This document shows positions 59,975 through 64,000 of a stretch of 64,000 bases of DNA, one piece after another (the stretch's first letter is position 1; each line of letters opens with the position of its first letter). Source of the stretch: CAVUFH01 sp963740835 (GTDB taxonomy: Bacteria > Actinomycetota > Acidimicrobiia > IMCC26256 > PALSA-610); assembly GCA_963740835.1 (NCBI GenBank), contig CAVUFH010000002.1:930001-994000 (forward strand), given 5' to 3'. The notes beneath the pieces were generated by a model that was not told the DNA's origin, did not search any database, and worked only from the letters and a program-made list of their open reading frames with translations. The position numbers and the translations under genes were made by a program.

Positions 59975-60864
59975 TTACCTGGCCGCGACGGCCGCGTGGG
60001 CGGTCTGGCGCGACGGCAGGGGCTGCGTGACTGTGGCCTCGGGCACGTGCATCTCGAGCAGAAGCCAATGCACCGACCCGAACACCAGCACCGCGCCCGC
60101 GACGTGGAAGCCGACGAGCAGTTCGGGGATGCCGCGCGGTACTGCACGTAGCCGAGGATGCCCTGGGCGACCATCGCCGCGAGCGCGACCGACACCGAGG
60201 TGAGCACCCGCTGCGGTGCACGCTCGCGTACGAGCACGACCACCAGTACGAGCACGAGCACGATCAGCGTGTCGACCGAGGCCGCATGGATGCGCGCGAG
60301 GTCCGGGATCGGGATGCTCAGCCGCTTCGCGTCCGCGTCACCGCCGTGCGGCCCGGCGGCGGTCACGAGGGTGCCCATGATGAGCACCCAGATCGTGAGC
60401 GCGTAGACCGCGCGTACGAAGCGCAACGCGAGCCGCGAGACGACCGGCACCCGCCGTCCGTCCGGTTCGGCCGCGCGCTTGTGGAACGTGAGGGCGACCG
60501 CGACAAGGGCGATCGCCAACAGGAAGTGGCCCATCACGCTGACCCACGCGAGCTTCACGAGCACAGAGATTCCGCCGAGCACTGCGTTGCCGAGATACAG
60601 CACGAGCATCAACCACGACAGGCGGATGAAGTCCCGTCGGCGCGGATGCAGGCCGTAGGAGCAGATCAGCACGATGACGATCGGGATGACGATGGCGCCC
60701 GAAAAGAAACGGTTGACCTGTTCGATGGCCTGGTGCCGTGTCCCGACGCTGACGAAGTCGTGCGCGTTGCAGTTCGGCCAGTCCGTGCAACCGAGCCCGG
60801 AGTCCGTCAGCCGGACCGCGGCGCCGGTCACGATGATGATCGCGAGCAGCACGAGGTTCAGCAA
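59975..60864 (-). pseudogene. ctaA: Haem A synthase with a frameshift in the C-terminal helix
   Basis: The membrane enzyme converts haem O to haem A. The main frame has VTGAAVRLTDSGLGCTDWPNC near the N-terminus with the conserved Cys pair, HQAIEQVNRFFSGAI, VMGHFLLAIALVAVALTFHKR and RIHAASVDTLIVL. After GYVQYRA near 60140 a base shift breaks it; the next frame continues IPELLVGFHVAGAVLVFGSVHWLLLEMHV with the last conserved His pair and ends at the TAA at 59975-59977. The start (TTG 60864) seems late, since the upstream FRRLTLLN is also conserved, so another base error may lie near 60870-60890. Confidence 0.82.
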
Positions 60865-61000
60865 CGTGAGACGGCGGAACGCGCGTGGCGTCAGCTCGGG
60901 AACGCGGATCGGTCGCGAGTGTACGGACGGTCGCCCCGAGTGGCCCGACCGGGCCGGTGCTCGTACCTCCCATATGCAGATCTCTCCGGGTGCGCGTCGG

Positions 61001-61006
61001 TACGAT
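61001..61006 (+). promoter_or_regulatory. Leaderless-type -10 box before the CapA-like gene
   Basis: TACGAT ends seven bases before the ATG at 61014, favouring that start over ATG 61005, which overlaps the box. Confidence 0.45.
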
Positions 61007-61013
61007 GCAGCCG

Positions 61014-62141
61014 ATGCGCCGGCGGATCCTGGTCTCGATCTTCGCCGTGTTCGTCATCGCCGGGGCCGCCGCCGCCGTCTACCTGTTGTGGACCGAGGAC
61101 GACGGCAACGGTCGGGTCGCACTCGGGGGCGCCACGACGGCGCCCGATGCCGCGGCCCGGACCGCGCCGAGCACGAGTGCGGCTGCGACCACGACCACGA
61201 CCAGCCGCCGGGGCAGCGGCCAACCGGTCACGATCGCGTTCGCGGGCGACATCCACTTCGAAGGCGTCCTCCGCGCCAAGCTGGCGGCGAACCCGTCCAC
61301 AGTGCTCGCTCCCATCGCGCCGGTGCTCGGATCCGCCGACCTGACCGTGGCGAACCTCGAAACCGCGGTGACCGACCGGGGCACCCCCGCGCCGAAGGAG
61401 TTCACGTTCCGAGCGCCCGCGACGGCGCTGACTGCACTGGCCGCGGGCGGTATCGACGTCGCGAGCATGGCAAACAACCACGGCATGGACTACGGACCCG
61501 TCGGCCTGCAGGACTCGCTCGCCGCCCGCACCGCGAGCGGGTTCCCGATCATCGGGATCGGCAACAACATGACCGAAGCGTTCGCGCCCTACCGCACCAC
61601 GATCAAGGGCCAGCGCATCGCCGTGATCGGCGCGACGCAGGTGCTCGACGCCAACCTCGTGTCGAGTTGGACCGCAACCGACACGCAGGCCGGCCTTGCG
61701 TCGGCCAAGGACGTGCCCCGGCTCGTGGCCGCGGTGCAAGCCGCGCGCACCGAGAGTGACACCGTCGTCGTCTTCTTGCACTGGGGCATCGAGACCCACA
61801 CCTGCCCGAGCGCGGATCAGCAGCAGCTCGCGCGCACGCTCGTGGACGCGGGTGCCGACATCGTCATCGGTGGACACGCACACCGGTTGGAAGGTGCGGG
61901 CCGTATGGACGCCGCGTTCGTCGGCTACGGCCTCGGCAACTTCGCGTTCTACGCGAAGCCTGGCCCCGGGGCGCAGTCCGGCATCGTGTTCGTGACTGCG
62001 ACCGGCCGGGACATCGACTCGTACCAGTTCGCCCCCGCGGTGATCAGCAATGGCGTCCCGCAGCCGCTGGGCGGCGCGGCCGCGACGAACGCGGTCGCGG
62101 CGTGGAACGATCTGCGCGGTTGCACCGGCCTCGCGCCCTGA
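61014..62141 (+). CDS. CapA-family (poly-gamma-glutamate synthesis-like) metallophosphatase-fold protein
   Basis: The 375-residue protein has an N-terminal TM anchor (ILVSIFAVFVIAGAAAAVYLL), a Thr/Ala-rich linker, then the CapA/PgsA metallophosphoesterase-like domain: AFAGDIHFEGVL, NLETAVTDRG, MANNHGMDYGPVGL, VFLHWGIETHTCPS and GGHAHRLEGAGR. Family members act in polyglutamate or other envelope polymer export; no capB/capC is nearby, so the product is open. Confidence 0.87.
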   Translation: MRRRILVSIFAVFVIAGAAAAVYLLWTEDDGNGRVALGGATTAPDAAARTAPSTSAAATTTTTSRRGSGQPVTIAFAGDIHFEGVLRAKLAANPSTVLAPIAPVLGSADLTVANLETAVTDRGTPAPKEFTFRAPATALTALAAGGIDVASMANNHGMDYGPVGLQDSLAARTASGFPIIGIGNNMTEAFAPYRTTIKGQRIAVIGATQVLDANLVSSWTATDTQAGLASAKDVPRLVAAVQAARTESDTVVVFLHWGIETHTCPSADQQQLARTLVDAGADIVIGGHAHRLEGAGRMDAAFVGYGLGNFAFYAKPGPGAQSGIVFVTATGRDIDSYQFAPAVISNGVPQPLGGAAATNAVAAWNDLRGCTGLAP

Positions 62142-62155
62142 GGTCGACTACCGCC

Positions 62156-63073
62156 GTGCCCTACGACGAGTTCAGCTTGTTCCGCGAGAACGCTTCGGAG
62201 TTCGACATCCGGTGGCGCGGCGATCCGCAGGTCGCTCGCGTCGCCGTGGACGTGGGCGGAGGCCAGGAGATCAGCGCGCTGGCCTGGGGCGATGGAGAAC
62301 CTCAGCTGGTCCTGATCCACGGCGGCGCGCAGAACGCGCACACCTGGGACACGGTCGCGCTCGCGCTCGACCGACCGCTCGTCGCACTTGACCTTCCGGG
62401 CCACGGGCACTCGTCGCATCGCGACGACCACGCGTACTGGCCTGCCGAGAACGCGGTCGCGCTCGAGACCGCGACCCGCGCGCTCGCACCCAAGGCGCTC
62501 GCGGTCGTCGGCATGTCGCTCGGCGGTCTCTCGTCGATCGCGCTCACCGATCGCGCTCCGGACCTCGTGCGGGCGCTGGTGCTCGTCGACGTGACACCCG
62601 GTGTGAACCGGGAGAAGGCGTCTGCAATCGCGCAGTTCATCGACGGACCCGAGAACTTCGAGTCGTTCGACGAGATCCTCGAGCGCACGGTCGCGTTCAA
62701 CCCGACGCGAACCGAGTCGTCGCTGCGCCGCGGGATCCTGCACAACGCCGTCGAGGACCCGGACGGACGTTGGCGGTGGCGCTACGACCTCCCTCGGCGT
62801 GGCAGCGGTGAGGGTGATGACGGCCGTATCATCCCCGGCATCGACACGCTGTGGGACGCGATTGCTCGCATCGAGGTGCCGCTCACACTCGCACGCGGCA
62901 CGCTGTCGCCGGTGGTCGACGACGCCGATGTGGAGGAGTTGCTGCGCCGCAAGCCGGACGCCCGGGTCGTGGGGTTCGACGGTGCCGGCCACAGCATCCA
63001 GGGCGACAAGCCGGTGGAGCTCGCCGAGCTTCTCCGCTCACTCCTGGACGGGGAGATCGGCCTCGACGGGTAG
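62156..63073 (+). CDS. Alpha/beta hydrolase
   Basis: The 305-residue protein has the oxyanion HGGAQNAHTW near residue 58, nucleophile elbow VVGMSLGGLSS near 120, Asp region VLVDVTPGVN near 142, and catalytic His in GFDGAGHSIQGDKP near 280. It is probably an esterase or C-C hydrolase with an unknown substrate. Its last 36 bases overlap the convergent rhodanese gene, inside an 18-bp tandem duplication that carries the stop codon. Confidence 0.87.
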   Translation: MPYDEFSLFRENASEFDIRWRGDPQVARVAVDVGGGQEISALAWGDGEPQLVLIHGGAQNAHTWDTVALALDRPLVALDLPGHGHSSHRDDHAYWPAENAVALETATRALAPKALAVVGMSLGGLSSIALTDRAPDLVRALVLVDVTPGVNREKASAIAQFIDGPENFESFDEILERTVAFNPTRTESSLRRGILHNAVEDPDGRWRWRYDLPRRGSGEGDDGRIIPGIDTLWDAIARIEVPLTLARGTLSPVVDDADVEELLRRKPDARVVGFDGAGHSIQGDKPVELAELLRSLLDGEIGLDG

Positions 63074-63451
63074 ATCGGCCTCGACGGGCAGGCCCGCGGC
63101 CCGCCACGCCTGGAATCCGCCGATGACATCGGTGGCGCGGTGCAGACCAAGTTCGTGAAGGCGCGCCGCAGCCAGGCTCGAGACGTAGCCCTCGTCGCAG
63201 AAGAGGATGATCTCGACGTCGTGGTCGCGCGCAGCCGCGATCCGCGAGCCGCTCACCGGATCGAGACGCCACTCGATGTGGTTGAGCGAGATGATCTCCG
63301 CGCCGGGCACCGTTCCGTCGCCGGTGCGCTGCTCGAAGATGCGCACGTCGATGAGCAGGGCCCCGGCCTGCCGGCGTCGCGCCGCTTCGGCCGGTGTGAC
63401 TCGCCGGAGTTGTGCACGCGCCCGTTCGAGGAGCTCGTCGACCGTCGCCAC
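63038..63451 (-). CDS. Rhodanese-domain protein
   Basis: The 137-residue single rhodanese domain has LLIDVRIFEQRTGDGTVPGAEIISLNHIEWRLDP and the active-site loop LFCDEGYVSSLAAARL, with catalytic Cys near residue 85, then GGFQAWRAAGLPV. It transfers sulfane sulfur. The C-terminal VEADLP-VEADLP repeat comes from the tandem duplication at 63053-63088. GTG at 63451 is the start. Confidence 0.87.
   Translation of the reverse strand: MATVDELLERARAQLRRVTPAEAARRRQAGALLIDVRIFEQRTGDGTVPGAEIISLNHIEWRLDPVSGSRIAAARDHDVEIILFCDEGYVSSLAAARLHELGLHRATDVIGGFQAWRAAGLPVEADLPVEADLPVQE
63053..63088. repeat. 18-bp tandem duplication in overlapping gene ends
   Basis: GAGATCGGCCTCGACGGG at 63053-63070 is repeated at 63071-63088 with one change (G to T) that creates the TAG stop of the hydrolase. 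The same bases encode the repeated VEADLP of the convergent rhodanese. Confidence 0.9.
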
Positions 63452-63496
63452 AGTCGCACTGTAACGATGTCGGCCGGGTGCGGTTACCGTGACGGC

Positions 63497-63580
63497 GTGA
63501 GCAGTGAGGCGCAGGCCACCGGCGCGGCGATCGCACGTGCGAGTCACGGGCTTCGAGCGCCGGAGGCCGCAGCCGCATGA
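63497..63580 (+). CDS. Possible 27-codon upstream ORF
   Basis: GTG 63497 opens MSSEAQATGAAIARASHGLR, then APEAAAA. The stop overlaps the next ATG (ATGA). Its last 30 bases match those of the short ORF at 9927-9980 at 27 positions, including a GGAGG ribosome site for the downstream gene. It lies 46 bp from the divergent rhodanese start. Confidence 0.3.
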   Translation: MSSEAQATGAAIARASHGLRAPEAAAA

Positions 63581-64000
63581 GTGATGTTCTCGGACCGTTG
63601 CCGTCCACGTTCCCGACGACGCGCGATGCGATCCACGCACTGGCCGAACAGGTGCTCGCGGCGGCTCGCTACCGCGCGACGCAGCACATCGGTCTGCGGC
63701 CGACGCCCGGCGGGGTCGGTACGCCGCCGTTCGCGCCCGTCGAAGGAGTCGGCGACGAGATCGCGCGGGTCGACGGCATCGAGCTCGTGCACGAACGCGC
63801 CGGGGCTGTGCGGCGCGCCCCTATCACGACGCTCGCAGACGCGGCCGAGTTCTTCGGTGGCCCTCTCGGCGCGCCGCCGGTGTACGCGCCCGCAACCCAC
63901 GTCGCTCCCGACGCCACACTCGCGGTCGACGCGACGGCCGCGGCCGCCCTCGCGGAGTGGTACGCGTTCGCTGACGAGCGCCTCGCCGAGCTCCGGCGGC
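63577..64000 (+). CDS. Unknown protein, truncated by the window edge
   Basis: The first 141 residues read MSDVLGPLPSTFPTTRDAIHALAEQVLAAARYRATQHIGLRPTPGGVGTPPF, then DEIARVDGIELVHERAGAVRRAPITTLADAAEFFG. Codon use fits its neighbours. I recognise no domain in the visible part. It is coupled to the upstream short ORF by ATGA. Confidence 0.7.
   Translation, partial: MSDVLGPLPSTFPTTRDAIHALAEQVLAAARYRATQHIGLRPTPGGVGTPPFAPVEGVGDEIARVDGIELVHERAGAVRRAPITTLADAAEFFGGPLGAPPVYAPATHVAPDATLAVDATAAAALAEWYAFADERLAELRR

Noticed and set aside
1..64000. tRNA or rRNA genes
   Set aside because: No tRNA-like T-loop plus acceptor pairing or rRNA sequence was noticed on either strand; a covariance-model scan was not possible here.

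Overview
The window is about 64 kb of a high-GC (roughly two-thirds G+C by eye) actinobacterial chromosome, probably from Acidimicrobiia or a neighbouring class. The evidence is a fused CofG-CofH FO synthase and F420-dependent enzyme families, many GTG starts, 4-base ATGA/GTGA gene overlaps, actinobacterial families (TIGR03084/TIGR03086-like, SCO6745-like) and many TANNNT boxes 6-7 nt before start codons, the geometry of leaderless transcripts. The class assignment is inference.

Layout. 0-3.8 kb: end of transketolase, transaldolase, a methyltransferase/uracil-DNA-glycosylase fusion, 6-phosphogluconolactonase and a coiled-coil protein. 3.8-14.6 kb (+): fbiC, adenosine kinase, a phosphosugar mutase, deoC, two aldehyde-dehydrogenase-family genes (the second without catalytic residues), a HAD hydrolase, purine nucleoside phosphorylase and a PIG-L deacetylase. 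14.6-17 kb: an MMPL transporter, with a 5 x 15 bp tandem repeat upstream. 17-28.3 kb (-): adenosine deaminase, a lipoprotein esterase, thymidine phosphorylase, cytidine deaminase, a complete BMP-type nucleoside ABC importer, then psuG-psuK. 28.4-30 kb: upp and a LOG-family protein. Together 2-30 kb is a nucleoside scavenging island: import, deamination, phosphorolysis, phosphopentose isomerisation, aldolase cleavage and probable acetaldehyde oxidation, with base salvage and an exit to the pentose phosphate pathway.

30-43 kb is accessory: an MBL-fold enzyme, a cupin, a DHFR-like reductase, two decayed IS110-family left ends in tandem, a solitary NuoG-like formate dehydrogenase alpha subunit, an SCO6745-like protein, an F420/PPOX oxidoreductase, a monooxygenase, a cytochrome P450 with a divergent TetR regulator and a near-perfect operator, an NmrA-like reductase, and an ArsR/SRPBCC/DinB-like operon with two TCAAC-N6-GTTGA operators.

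43-64 kb is mostly core metabolism: a glycolate oxidase operon (glcD-glcE-glcF), gamma carbonic anhydrase, SDRs, a GroES-like protein, a cupredoxin lipoprotein, haem O synthase, a TlpA-like thioredoxin, an ABC-2 exporter, polyprenyl diphosphate synthase, SCP2, FxsA, enoyl-CoA hydratase, a 5'-3' exonuclease, haem A synthase, a CapA-like protein, an alpha/beta hydrolase, rhodanese, and a truncated gene at the right edge.

At least seven single-base frameshifts interrupt otherwise well conserved genes (tal twice, the methyltransferase-UDG fusion, the 3.1 kb coiled-coil gene, upp, the 56 kb gene, ctaA). This looks more like residual indel errors in the assembly than pseudogene formation. No tRNA, rRNA or CRISPR array was seen.
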